Part shown: one piece after another, positions 51,830 through 60,293 of the stretch
Layout of the letters: each line of letters starts with the position of its first letter
Position numbering within the stretch: the stretch's first letter is position 1
Assembly: GCA_016705245.1 (NCBI GenBank)
Contig: JADIYM010000017.1
Span: 66,128-130,127, forward strand
Direction: 5' to 3'
From: Blastocatellia bacterium
Lineage (GTDB): Bacteria > Acidobacteriota > Blastocatellia > UBA7656 > JADIYM01
DNA length: 64,000 nt
Made by a program: the position numbers and the translations under genes
The notes under the pieces: model-generated
Told to the model about the DNA's origin: nothing
What the model saw: only the letters and a program-made list of their open reading frames with translations
Database searches by the model: none

Positions 51830-53649
51830 GGGAGCTTCGCGACATCGTCGAGGCCTCGATGCGTTCGGAGTGCGCGACGGGACTGCTGGCGACGGTCGTC
51901 GAGACTTCCGGCTCGACGTACCGGCGGCCGGGCGCGCGGATGCTGGTCCTCGACGACGGAACGACGGCGGGGTCGATCAGCGGCGGATGCCTCGAGGCCG
52001 ACGTCATCGAGCGCGGCCGCGGTCTGTCGTCCGGAGAGTGCCTGGCGGTGACCTACGACACGCGTTCGGACGCCGACCTGGTGTGGGGGCTTGGCCTCGG
52101 CTGCAACGGTGTTGTGACGGTGCTCATCGAGCGCGTCGGAGCGGGGTCGCTCGACTGGCTTGCTGAGGCATTCGCTCTCGGGAAACGCATCGCGTGCGCG
52201 AGGGTGCTGCGGGTGAATGGCGATTTGCCGGGGATGCTCGGCTCGACATTCGTCGTGACGTCGGCTGACGCCGGCGACGAGTCGGTCGCCGGCGAGTGGG
52301 ATACGGAACTGCTCGATCGGGTCCGCCACGAGACGAGACGGGTGTTTGCGAACGGCGTCTCGACGACTTCCGTTATTGAGCTGAGCTCGGGCAGCGCCAC
52401 GGTTTTCATCGAGTCGATCCAGCCGCCGATGCGTCTCGTCGTATTCGGCGCCGGGCAGGATGCCGTGCCGCTCGTGCGGCAGGCGGCGCTTCTCGGCTGG
52501 GACGTGACGGTGGCGGACCCGCGTCTGGCGCATGCGACAGCGACGCGGTTCCCTGAGGCCGAAACCGTACTGTGCGTCCGACCGGAGCACGCCTGCGAAT
52601 CCATCGACGTCGACGAACGGACCGCCGTCGTCGTCATGACGCACAACTACGCGTACGACCTCGAACTGCTTCGCTGGCTCGTCGAATCTCCGGCGTTCTA
52701 CATCGGAGCGCTCGGGCCTCGCGTCCGGACCGAGCGACTGATATCGGAGGTTCAGGCACGAGAAGAGATGCTCGCGCGCCTGCATGCACCGGTTGGCCTC
52801 GACATTGGCGCCGACAGCCCCGAGCAGATTGCCCTCGCAATCGCGGCCGAGATCCAGGCCGTGCGCGCCGGCCTTCCTGCCGGATTCCTGCGCGACCGCG
52901 CCGGATCGATTCACCTCGAGCGCAATGCGCGAAGCGCATTGGAGTGCGGCGAGAAGCGCCGCTTTGGATGGGACTCCAAAACAGCCGAACCAACGGGAAA
53001 TCCAAAGCGGCGCTCCGCGCCGCACTCCAAGGCGCTTCGCGCAAGAGTCGGAGTCGTCGTGCTTGCCGCGGGCGGCTCCTCCCGACTGGGCACCCCAAAG
53101 CAGCTTCTCGAATTCGGCGGCCGGAGCCTGCTCCGGCATTCGGCCGAAACTGCACTCGAGTCACGCTGCGGACCGGTCGTCGTCGTGCTCGGCGCCCACG
53201 CCGACACGCTCCGGCGCGAGCTCGACGGACTCGACGTCGCCATCGTCGAGAACCGGGACTGGCGCGAGGGAATGGGCTCGTCGATTCGTGCTGGGGTCGG
53301 GCAACTGACATCGGCCAGGACAGACGTTACGGCCATCCTCCTGACGCTCTGCGATCAGCCTCTCGTGACTGCCGACGTCCTGAAGGGTCTCGTCGCGCGG
53401 CATACCGAGACCGACGCTCCGATCGTGGCGTCCGCGTACGGCGATACCCTGGGCGTGCCGGCGCTTTTCGATGCGGCGCTGGCGGACAAACTAGCGCGCA
53501 TCGAGCCGGAACATGGTGCGAAAGACCTCATCGCCTCCTACGGCTCGCGCGTCGCAAGCGTTCACGTCCCGGCCGCGGTCGTCGATGTCGACACGCCCGG
53601 CGACTACGCCCGACTCCTCGCCTCGCACCAGCTCGTCATGCCGGCATGA
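51826..53649 (+). CDS. XdhC-MobA fusion for Mo-cofactor maturation, interrupted by an in-frame palindromic repeat
   Basis: Protein of 607 residues. Residues 1-365 are XdhC-like: ETSGSTYRRPGARMLVLDDG, then the Rossmann motif VVFGAGQDAVPLVRQA. Residues 408-600 are a MobA/MocA-type nucleotidyltransferase: VVVLAAGGSSRLGTPKQLLE and LLTLCDQPLVTADVL. XdhC inserts or protects sulfurated Mo cofactor, and MocA-type enzymes attach CMP or GMP to it. Between the domains, residues about 366-407 (ALECGEKRRFG to KRRSAPHSKALRAR) are translated from a GCGCGAAGCGC palindrome without breaking the frame. ATG 51826 overlaps iorB, so it clearly serves that enzyme. Confidence 0.88.
   Translation: MRELRDIVEASMRSECATGLLATVVETSGSTYRRPGARMLVLDDGTTAGSISGGCLEADVIERGRGLSSGECLAVTYDTRSDADLVWGLGLGCNGVVTVLIERVGAGSLDWLAEAFALGKRIACARVLRVNGDLPGMLGSTFVVTSADAGDESVAGEWDTELLDRVRHETRRVFANGVSTTSVIELSSGSATVFIESIQPPMRLVVFGAGQDAVPLVRQAALLGWDVTVADPRLAHATATRFPEAETVLCVRPEHACESIDVDERTAVVVMTHNYAYDLELLRWLVESPAFYIGALGPRVRTERLISEVQAREEMLARLHAPVGLDIGADSPEQIALAIAAEIQAVRAGLPAGFLRDRAGSIHLERNARSALECGEKRRFGWDSKTAEPTGNPKRRSAPHSKALRARVGVVVLAAGGSSRLGTPKQLLEFGGRSLLRHSAETALESRCGPVVVVLGAHADTLRRELDGLDVAIVENRDWREGMGSSIRAGVGQLTSARTDVTAILLTLCDQPLVTADVLKGLVARHTETDAPIVASAYGDTLGVPALFDAALADKLARIEPEHGAKDLIASYGSRVASVHVPAAVVDVDTPGDYARLLASHQLVMPA
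52926..53047. repeat. GCGCGAAGCGC long palindrome, copy 4, inside a gene
   Basis: Arms TGCGCGAAGCGCATTGGAGT and CACTCCAAGGCGCTTCGCGC with inner arms CGCCGCTTTGGAT and ATCCAAAGCGGCG. Unlike the other three copies it is translated, as a basic linker of about 40 residues between two enzyme domains. Confidence 0.9.
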
Positions 53650-53724
53650 CACCCCAATCTCGCGTGGCTAGTTGACTTGCACCGCACATGTGCGTGTACC
53701 CTAGCACCAGGGGGGTATAAGACA

Positions 53725-54216
53725 ATGGCCAGGAGTGGACACACACACGTTAGTAGAATCGATCAGCCGGACAAGAACAACTACGGCTGGTATGTCAGAA
53801 TTCGTCGCGAGGGCTCTACGACCGCGAAGTTCTTCCGCGACTCCAAGTACGGTACCCGAACGAAGGCCCTGAAGGCTGCGATCGTCTTCCGCGACCAGTT
53901 GCTCGCGAACCTCAAGCTGCCCGCAAGCAAGAGAAAGGTCCTGCACAGGAGCGGACGCAATACGTCGGGAATCGTCGGCGTCGCGCGCCGGACGATGCGG
54001 CGCCGGGACGGCCGCACCGCAGGAAGCTACTGGGTTGCGACCTGGAGTCCCGGGAACGGGAAGACGGCTCGCAAGCTCTTCTCGATTTCCGAGCTCGGCG
54101 AGCGCGGCGCCCTGCTGGCGGCGTGCGCGTGCCGGCGTGACCGGGAGCGCGAGATCTACGGTGAGGAGCTGCGAGAGAACTGGGCCGCTGCAGCCAAGGT
54201 GCTACTGAGTCTCTGA
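53725..54216 (+). CDS. AP2-domain DNA-binding protein
   Basis: Small basic protein of 163 residues. The second half has the bacterial AP2/ERF pattern: NTSGIVGVARRTMRRRDG, then SYWVATWSPGNGKTARKLFS. The first half (NNYGWYVRIRREGSTTAKFF) looks like a second, degenerate AP2 unit. Such domains are common in phage and mobile-element HNH nucleases, but no HNH motif is present, so this may be a stand-alone binding protein or a leftover of a mobile element. ATG 53725 is preceded by a G-run and TATAA; no clear ribosome site. Confidence 0.72.
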   Translation: MARSGHTHVSRIDQPDKNNYGWYVRIRREGSTTAKFFRDSKYGTRTKALKAAIVFRDQLLANLKLPASKRKVLHRSGRNTSGIVGVARRTMRRRDGRTAGSYWVATWSPGNGKTARKLFSISELGERGALLAACACRRDREREIYGEELRENWAAAAKVLLSL

Positions 54217-54233
54217 GGCGCTGGGCGGAGGAG

Positions 54234-54313
54234 CAATCCGGATGGGGCGGATGGGGCGAATGGGGCGGATCTGACCAATGAAGTTCAGATCCGCGTCATC
54301 GGCTCTATCCGCC
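54234..54313. repeat. ATGGGGCGG repeat with facing arm
   Basis: GGATGGGGCGGATGGGGCGA and a further unit, then after TGACCAATGAAGTTCA the partial complement GATCCGCG to CTATCCGCC. It lies between the convergent AP2 and MddA-like genes. A related ATCCGCCCAATCCGCC piece is near 46735-46753. Confidence 0.6.
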
Positions 54314-54380
54314 AGCCCCGCCTTGCTCCTTCGTCCCTTGGCCCCGTCGCGACGATTCCGATGTGGCGCGTCATCGACGG

Positions 54381-55154
54381 TCAGTCGCCTGCCTGCACCT
54401 CCGGTGCGACCATGGGCTCGGCGCGCCGTTTGGAGAACGGCACGAGCATCGGCACCGAGCGGCGGTACCGCTGGTAGGTCTCGCCGTGTTCGCGTACGAG
54501 GTCGCGCTCCTCGAACTGGATTGCGATCAGGATGTAGGCGGTCGTGGCCACGGCGAACAGCAGGTGCGCCAACGTCATCGTAGGCGTCATCCAGAACGCG
54601 AAGAACCAGCCTACATAAAGCGGATGGCGCACCAGCCGGTAAGGTCCCGGTGTCTTGAATCTCAACGGGGTGTACGGCCGGTTGCCCAGAGCGAGCCAGA
54701 CCTGGCGCAACCCGAACAGGTCGAAGTGGTTGATCAGGAACGTAGACACGAGCACGAGTCCCCATCCGAATGCGAACAAGGTGCGAATGACGGCGACGCC
54801 GGCGGGATCCGCGACGTTCCAGATCTGACCGCCGAGCGGTTTCCACAGCCAGAAAAGCGCAATGAGCGCGAGGCTCGAGAACAGGACGTAGGTCGACCGC
54901 TCGATCTGCTTCGGAACGACGCGCGTCCACTGTCGCTTGAACCATGGGCGCGCCATGACACTGTGCTGGACGGCGAAGAGGCCGAGCAGCGCGACGTCGA
55001 TGGCGAGCGCGACCCAGAGCGGTCCGCTTGCGGGACCGTCGAGCGTCGTCGGGACGCCGAAGTTCCCGATGAACCCGATGGCGTACAGGAATGTGCCCAG
55101 GAAGATCAGGTAGCTGATACTTCCGTAGGCGAAGAAGAGGACTCGTTTCAACAT
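54381..55154 (-). CDS. mddA: MddA-like methanethiol S-methyltransferase (NnrU/ICMT fold)
   Basis: Membrane methyltransferase of 257 residues with about six spans (FFAYGSISYLIFLGTFLYAI first). The SAM-binding C-terminus has the RHPLYVGWFFAFWMTPTMTL and LIAIQFEERDLVREHGETYQ motifs shared by MddA and the isoprenylcysteine methyltransferase fold. MddA converts methanethiol to dimethyl sulfide. ATG 55154 begins right at the first span, and longer frames upstream read a TTTGCGCC repeat. The name rests on overall resemblance; a related NnrU-type role is possible. It is divergent from the hydrolase-LuxR gene. Confidence 0.75.
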   Translation of the reverse strand: MLKRVLFFAYGSISYLIFLGTFLYAIGFIGNFGVPTTLDGPASGPLWVALAIDVALLGLFAVQHSVMARPWFKRQWTRVVPKQIERSTYVLFSSLALIALFWLWKPLGGQIWNVADPAGVAVIRTLFAFGWGLVLVSTFLINHFDLFGLRQVWLALGNRPYTPLRFKTPGPYRLVRHPLYVGWFFAFWMTPTMTLAHLLFAVATTAYILIAIQFEERDLVREHGETYQRYRRSVPMLVPFSKRRAEPMVAPEVQAGD

Positions 55155-55338
55155 GGTGACTACTCCAGTGCGAGTGGGGCGCCCATGGGCGTTTGCGCCT
55201 CGGCGTCTTTGCGCCTTTGCGCCTTTGCGCGAAATCTCTTTCGCCGATTGCGCCACTGCATCCTGAGCCCGCGCGCCCCTCCTCGCCATAGGTCTTTCGT
55301 CCCGATTTGCGTAGCATTCGCCCCAGCCCCCCTGACGA

Positions 55339-56460
55339 ATGTCCCGACTCGACGATCGGATAGCCGTGTCTCGAACTACCCGCCAGAGAATCCGGTATCT
55401 GCGCACCACCGACGGCGTCCAGCTTGCGTGGGCCGAAGCCGGCACCGGCCCGGTCCTCGTGAAGGCCGCGAACTGGCTCAGCCACCTCGACTACGACTGG
55501 GAGAGTCCGGTCTGGCACCACTGGATCCGGTTTTTTGCCGATCGCTTCCGCTTCATTCGCTACGACGAACGCGGCTGCGGGATGACGGACTGGAAGGTCG
55601 GCGACCTGACGTTCGAGCGATGGCTCGAGGATCTCGAGGCGGTCGTGGACGCCGCGGACGTGCGCGAGCCGTTCGCGCTGCTGGGAATCTCGCAGGGCGC
55701 GGCGGCGTGCATCGCTTACGCCGTGAAGCACCCCGACCGCGTCTCGCACCTGGTGCTGTACGGCGCATATGCGCGTGGCGCCGCGCGACGCAACGACCCC
55801 GAGAAGGAACGGATCTACCGCGCGCTGATCGAACTGGCGCGTCTCGGGTGGGGAACCGCGAACCCGGCGTTTCGCCAGGTGTTCACGATGCGGTTCATCC
55901 CGGACGGCACCGACGAGCAGATGACGTGGTTCAACGAGCTCTGCCGCAAGACGACGTCACCCGAGATCGCGGCCGAGCTGCTCGAGGCGCGCGCCGAGAT
56001 CTACGTGACCGGGCTTCTCGGACAGGTCCGCGTGCCGACGCTCGTGGTGCACGCGAGAGACGACGCGGTTGTGCCGATTGCCGAGGGCCGACTGCTGGCG
56101 TCTGGAATCGACGGCGCACAGTTCGTCGAGCTCGATTCCAAGAACCACGTCCTGCTGGCTCACGAACCGGCGTGGGAGCGGTTCTGCGAGGCGGTACTGG
56201 AGTTCGTGGGACTCGAGACCGAGCAGGGACGAACGAGCGCATCGGGAGGCGAGGACCCCGCGTTCGCCGGGCTGACGCGCCGCGAGCGGGAAGTGCTGGC
56301 GTTGATCGCGCACGGCCTTGGTAATGCCGAGATCGCTGGCGAACTGAAGATCAGCGAGAAGACGGTTCGCAATCACGTCTCTAACGTCTTCGACAAGCTC
56401 GGCGTGTGGACCCGCGCCCAGGCGATCGTCTTTGCGCACGAGCGGGGATTTGTCCGCTGA
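55339..56460 (+). CDS. Alpha/beta-hydrolase fused to LuxR-type DNA-binding domain
   Basis: Transcription regulator of 373 residues with an enzyme-like sensor. The hydrolase domain has the nucleophile elbow LLGISQGAAACIAY, the acid in VVHARDDAVVPIAEG and the His in DSKNHVLLAHEP, so the triad is complete. After a linker rich in Gly and Glu the LuxR helix-turn-helix follows: LTRREREVLALIAHGLGNAE then KTVRNHVSNVFDKLG. Similar fusions are known and probably bind or hydrolyse a small signal. It may control the divergent mddA-like gene 184 bp away, but this is a guess from position. Confidence 0.88.
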   Translation: MSRLDDRIAVSRTTRQRIRYLRTTDGVQLAWAEAGTGPVLVKAANWLSHLDYDWESPVWHHWIRFFADRFRFIRYDERGCGMTDWKVGDLTFERWLEDLEAVVDAADVREPFALLGISQGAAACIAYAVKHPDRVSHLVLYGAYARGAARRNDPEKERIYRALIELARLGWGTANPAFRQVFTMRFIPDGTDEQMTWFNELCRKTTSPEIAAELLEARAEIYVTGLLGQVRVPTLVVHARDDAVVPIAEGRLLASGIDGAQFVELDSKNHVLLAHEPAWERFCEAVLEFVGLETEQGRTSASGGEDPAFAGLTRREREVLALIAHGLGNAEIAGELKISEKTVRNHVSNVFDKLGVWTRAQAIVFAHERGFVR

Positions 56461-56472
56461 TGCGCCGAGGCT

Positions 56473-56850
56473 GATTTCACGACTCGTAGCGACGCTCACC
56501 GATTGGCCCAGAACCCGGAGCGTAGCGACGGGCCGACGTACAACTCACGACGCGCCGAGGCTACAGTCGGCCCCTCGCTACGCTCGGGGTTCTGGGTCAA
56601 ACGCAGTCTGATTTCACGATTCGCAGCGACGGGCCGACGTGCATCGCACGGCGCGCCGAGGCTACAGTCGGCCCCTCGCTGCGCTCGGGGTTCTGGGTCA
56701 AGCGCTGTCTGATTTCACGATTCGCAGCGAGGGGCCGACGTACAACTCACGGCGCGCCGAGGCCACAGTCGGCCCCTCGCCGCGCTCGGGCTTCTGGGTC
56801 AAACGCTGTCTGATTTCACGGCTCGTAGCGACGGGCCGGCCGCCCGGCAG
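56473..56850. repeat. 101-bp tandem repeat array
   Basis: Gene-free. The unit begins GATTTCACGATTCGCAGCGA and includes GGGCCGACGTACAACTCACG, ACAGTCGGCCCCTCGC and CTCGGGGTTCTGGGTCAA. Full units start at 56610 and 56711, a partial one at 56812, exactly 101 bp apart. A more diverged copy starts at 56473. Inside each unit CGGGCCGACG and CGTCGGCCC-like arms face each other, so each can fold. Related in composition to the GCGAGCGG repeats. Confidence 0.85.
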
Positions 56851-56877
56851 TACAATGGGAGTCGGGAGGTGAGCTCC

Positions 56878-57051
56878 ATGACATTCGAACTCAATGAAGA
56901 AGAACGCGCGTTTCTCGTAGCGCTTCTCGAGGGCGTCTATCGCGAGAAGTTCCACGAGCTCCATCACACCGACACGGCCGACTTCAAGACCCTTGTGAAG
57001 GACGAGATCGGAATCCTCGAGTCGCTTCGGGAGAAGCTCGGGGTCAAGTAG
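56878..57051 (+). CDS. Small acidic helical protein (57 aa, hypothetical)
   Basis: A short but credible gene. ATG 56878 follows GGGAGG at a spacing of 8. The product reads TFELNEEERAFLVALLEGVY, then HELHHTDTADFKTLVKDEI, ending LREKLGVK. It is likely two or three helices with a HELHH cluster that could bind metal. There is no signal peptide. A perfect hairpin follows 22 nt downstream. No family recognised. Confidence 0.7.
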   Translation: MTFELNEEERAFLVALLEGVYREKFHELHHTDTADFKTLVKDEIGILESLREKLGVK

Positions 57052-57073
57052 GCCAGACTGATGTAGCGCACCG

Positions 57074-57113
57074 AACGCAGATGAGCACGGATTGCTCCGT
57101 GCTCATCTGCGTT
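57074..57113. terminator. Perfect 18-bp hairpin between convergent genes
   Basis: AACGCAGATGAGCACGGA, loop TTGC, then its exact complement. It sits between the small-protein gene and the surface-protein gene, which converge. No T-run follows. Confidence 0.8.
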
Positions 57114-57196
57114 CGCTTGCGTCTGGCCGTGCCTGCTCCCCCCTCTGCACAACCCGTCGCTCGCGATTTTCGAATGGCGTGGCCCAGGCCGGGCGC

Positions 57197-58774
57197 TTAC
57201 TTCTTCGTCACCGTGACCGTCACCGTGTCGGGGCTGCTGCTCACGGTGCCGTCGTTGACGACGAGGGTAATCACGTACGTTCCGGGCTTGTCTGCATAGA
57301 ACGTCGGATGTGCCGTAGCGGCACCGCTGAGAGTCGCCTTGCTGTGCGCCGGCTTGACCGTCAGGGTCCAGCCATAGGTCAGCGCGTCGCCGTCCACATC
57401 CGAGCTGGCGTCGCCGCTCAACGTGACGGTGTTGCGCACCTTCAACGTCTGATCCGGGCCAGCGTTGGCCACGGGCACATCGTTGACAGGCGTCACGGTG
57501 ACGTTGACGGTCGCGGTACTCGCTCCACCCTTGCCGTCGCTGGCCGTGTAGGTGAAGCTGGCGCCGCCATTGAAGTCTGCGGTCGGAGTGAACACCACGT
57601 CGGTTCCCATCAGTGCTACGAGCCCATTGACGGGACTCTGCACTGAGACGACCGAAAGCACATCGCCGTCGGCGTCCGTGTCATTGGCGAGCAGCGTCGC
57701 CGCCCTGACTACCAATATGCCGTCTTCGGCCACCGTCGTGTTGTCAGTGTTGGCCACGGGGTCGCTGTTGAGCGACAGCGGACCGGCGAGGTTGACGGCG
57801 ACGTTCTGCGTCCCGATCAGGATACCCACGGCCTCCGGACACACGTCGGGGTTGTCGCATCGCGCTTCGTGAGTCTCAGCGTCGTAGACCCCGGTATACG
57901 CATAGAATTCGAATCGTCGGCTGACGGCCTCGGCGCCTTCGCCTACCTCAGCCGCTCCTCCGAACTCCTGTTCACCTTCGTTCTCGGTGCTCGCCTGCAG
58001 CAGCACCCATTCGATCTCAACCTCGGCGGGCTCGTCCGGCACGATGTCGCGGTCCGGATCGTCGATGACCATGTGGTTGAGATCGTCTTCCTGGAGTCCA
58101 TCCGGAAGCTCGGTCACGAAGACCTTGGCCCAGATGGCGTCGCCAAACTCATATGCATCGGGCGGAGGCGGCGCGATCACGGCCGCCGCGATCGGCTGCG
58201 CTCCCGGAACGGCCGGAGGCGTGACGTTCCAGGTCGGCGCCGGAAGCGGCACGCTGCTGCCGAACCGTGACAGCACGCCGGGCGACGATTCGACCAGCCA
58301 GTGGTAGCTGGTCCTCGTCGGCGATGCGTTCAGTGACGCGCCGAAATGATCGCATCCGCAGGAGTAGTACTCCGCCGGATCCGCGACCCCGCCGGTCCAG
58401 CACGAGTGACCTTGTGTCGGAAGATACGGGGGGGCCGTGAACGGTGTCGTCGCGCTCCACGTGTGCGAGCTCGGATCGTACGAAGCCGTGTAGCGGATGA
58501 TTACTCCGGTGCCGCTCGCGTTGGGTACGACGACGGGGTCGCCGTAACGTTGATACGGTGCGCCGAACGTGTAGGCGACATCGGCGACCGAGATGCCTTC
58601 GAGCTCGATTTCGAAGCCGTGGCAATCTCCGCCGGTATCGTTGATGACGTCGAAGTTGTCGAGCGTGCCATACGTGATCTGTGCGTTCGCGATGGAGGGG
58701 TCGCTGAAGATGAAGATCACTGACAATGCCAGGACCAGTGGTCCGAGTGTGAGTAGCGAGAGTGGATTACGCAT
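57197..58774 (-). CDS. Exported protein with cadherin-like and PKD domains
   Basis: Secreted or surface protein of 525 residues. Signal peptide LVLALSVIFIFSDPSIANA. Residues to about 330 form a unique domain with several cysteines (GHSCWTGG, EYYSCGCDHF). A cadherin-like/VCBS-type repeat follows (TTVAEDGILVVRAATLLAND, then FTPTADFNGGASFTYTASDG). A PKD-like domain is last (VPVANAGPDQTLKVRNTVTL to TYVITLVVNDGTV). No membrane anchor or sorting tail. A calcium-bound adhesin or matrix protein is plausible. ATG 58774 starts the signal peptide. Confidence 0.8.
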   Translation of the reverse strand: MRNPLSLLTLGPLVLALSVIFIFSDPSIANAQITYGTLDNFDVINDTGGDCHGFEIELEGISVADVAYTFGAPYQRYGDPVVVPNASGTGVIIRYTASYDPSSHTWSATTPFTAPPYLPTQGHSCWTGGVADPAEYYSCGCDHFGASLNASPTRTSYHWLVESSPGVLSRFGSSVPLPAPTWNVTPPAVPGAQPIAAAVIAPPPPDAYEFGDAIWAKVFVTELPDGLQEDDLNHMVIDDPDRDIVPDEPAEVEIEWVLLQASTENEGEQEFGGAAEVGEGAEAVSRRFEFYAYTGVYDAETHEARCDNPDVCPEAVGILIGTQNVAVNLAGPLSLNSDPVANTDNTTVAEDGILVVRAATLLANDTDADGDVLSVVSVQSPVNGLVALMGTDVVFTPTADFNGGASFTYTASDGKGGASTATVNVTVTPVNDVPVANAGPDQTLKVRNTVTLSGDASSDVDGDALTYGWTLTVKPAHSKATLSGAATAHPTFYADKPGTYVITLVVNDGTVSSSPDTVTVTVTKK

Positions 58775-59081
58775 GATGCTCACCCCCAAAGCGCCGTTTG
58801 GTTCACTCCGTGCGCAAAGACCGGCACTCGATTAATCTTCAGCGCATTGCCTGGGGCGGTGGCGCGCACGAACGAGGTCGTGGCAGCCGAATTGCCTTAT
58901 TGCAATGCGTGTGCCCGGGCGCCGCTCAACGAACTCGCGAAAACCGGCCGTTTTCGGCGATCCGTCTCGGCGCAAGGCGCGTCGGCGTACAAGAACTTCG
59001 ACGCGAGGGCTCGCGCTCGTCCAAAATCTTGGACTCGAGGCACAACTCCCCCGCTCCACGAACCGGGAACACCGCAGTCGT
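58775..59081. other. Gene-free gap, nothing recognised
   Basis: Between the surface-protein start and the VOC gene stop. Open frames exist on both strands but have no family resemblance, start signals or conserved motifs. The minus-strand promoter of the surface protein should be near 58780-58850. No repeat family seen. Confidence 0.4.
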
Positions 59082-59504
59082 CTACTCCCAATGCGCGCCG
59101 GGCACGTAGTCACCGAAGTACCAGATGTGCCCCTCCGGGTCCTCGCACATGAAGCCGCGGGCTCCGTATTCCTCGGTTCGCAACTCGCGGATGATCTTCG
59201 CGCCGGCCTCAATCGCCCGTTTGTAGTGGGCTTCGGGGTCGGCGACGTAGGCGCTCAGCACCTGGTTGCAGCCACCGAGGTGATTCGGGCTCAGTCGCTT
59301 CTCGTCGGGCTTCGTCGAACCGATCATCACGACGCCGTTGCCGAAAGAGAGCTCGGAGTGAAGGACCGTACCATCCGGTCCGGGGACGACGAGCCGGCGC
59401 GTGAAGCCGAACGCCCGTTCGAGCCATTCGATCGCGGCCATCGGATCGTCGTAGGAGAGCGACGGAATAAACGTCGCGGTGATGGGGTTGTCGTTCTCTG
59501 TCAT
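59082..59504 (-). CDS. VOC/glyoxalase-like protein
   Basis: Small protein of 140 residues with the paired beta-alpha-beta-beta-beta modules of the vicinal-oxygen-chelate fold: TFIPSLSYDDPMAAIEWLER then AFGFT, and the second half YVADPEAHYKRAIEAGAKII ending FMCEDPEGHIWYFGDY. The Glu/His pattern of the last strand is kept. Such proteins act as glyoxalases, dioxygenases or resistance proteins; the substrate is unknown. ATG 59504 follows GGAGGA. Confidence 0.82.
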   Translation of the reverse strand: MTENDNPITATFIPSLSYDDPMAAIEWLERAFGFTRRLVVPGPDGTVLHSELSFGNGVVMIGSTKPDEKRLSPNHLGGCNQVLSAYVADPEAHYKRAIEAGAKIIRELRTEEYGARGFMCEDPEGHIWYFGDYVPGAHWE

Positions 59505-59639
59505 CGGATCCTCCTGGCGCGGGGCGTGCGCTGTGAAAGTATCGCACCGGGCTCCAGTCCGCGGGGGATACGGGACGACACTGGCGAAAATACTCGGACC
59601 TTCGCCATTTTGTCGTCCACAAATACGTTGCGCGCCGAC

Positions 59640-60137
59640 TTAGTCCACGCGGGTGAACTCCATGACCCAGTTGATCTCCCACGTCTTTCCGCCATCCGGC
59701 GAGAATGCCTGTTCCCACCGGCAGCTCGTGGCCGTGATGTCCGTCCAGCGAAAGCGAACATAGATGCTCCGGCCCTTGAACAGCTCCTGGTTGTAAAACT
59801 CCCCGGTACCATGTCTGAACTCGCCGATCATCGGACTGTCGAGCGTCCCGTTGGCGCGGTTTCCCCAGAAGATGCTCCACTGCCGGGACTCGCTGTTGTA
59901 GAGGCGCAGGGCGAGCCCCTGAATGCGGCCTCGCGGGCTGTCCGCCTCGTACTCCTCAAGGTTCGCGGCACCACCCCAGACCTTGCGAGTCACGGTGCTG
60001 CCGTCGAACTCTTCCCACTGGCTCGAGCCGGTCAACGGCTCGAAGAGCCGGCGGTTGCGGATCTTCCAGTTGCCGATGATGAAGTCGAAGTCGGCATGTC
60101 CGTCGTGCGACTGCTCTTCCTGTCGTTGCGTGGTCAC
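59640..60137 (-). CDS. Lipocalin-like protein of DUF1579 type (hypothetical)
   Basis: Soluble protein of 165 residues. GTG 60137 follows GGAGGAG at a spacing of 7. A single beta-barrel is suggested: DFDFIIGNWKIRNRRLFEPL, then QWSIFWGNRANGTLDSP, GTGEFYNQELFKGRSIYVRF, and a final RWEQAFSPDGGKTWEINW. The IGxW start and the WEQAFSxDGGKTWExNW end are typical of small barrels of the DUF1579 kind, whose function is unknown. It is followed on the same strand by the VOC gene after about 135 bp. Confidence 0.72.
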   Translation of the reverse strand: MTTQRQEEQSHDGHADFDFIIGNWKIRNRRLFEPLTGSSQWEEFDGSTVTRKVWGGAANLEEYEADSPRGRIQGLALRLYNSESRQWSIFWGNRANGTLDSPMIGEFRHGTGEFYNQELFKGRSIYVRFRWTDITATSCRWEQAFSPDGGKTWEINWVMEFTRVD

Positions 60138-60293
60138 GATTGCACTCCTCCAGCCTGTCCTTGGGGCACGGGGAGCATATGGGCAGGTCGGCGGCACCGA
60201 CAGAGCCACTTCATCGAAGGCGTGTGAGTCCACTTGGAGTCCGGAACCATCGGCCGAGCTCGATTCGGGGAGTGGTGGCGAGAACTCGAATTC

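Noticed and set aside
56473..56850. 101-bp units as CRISPR or attachment sites
   Set aside because: No spacers, the whole unit repeats, and there is no integrase or tRNA nearby.
58905..60227. Long plus-strand open frame (440 codons)
   Set aside because: Opposite the VOC and barrel genes, which have proper starts and family motifs.
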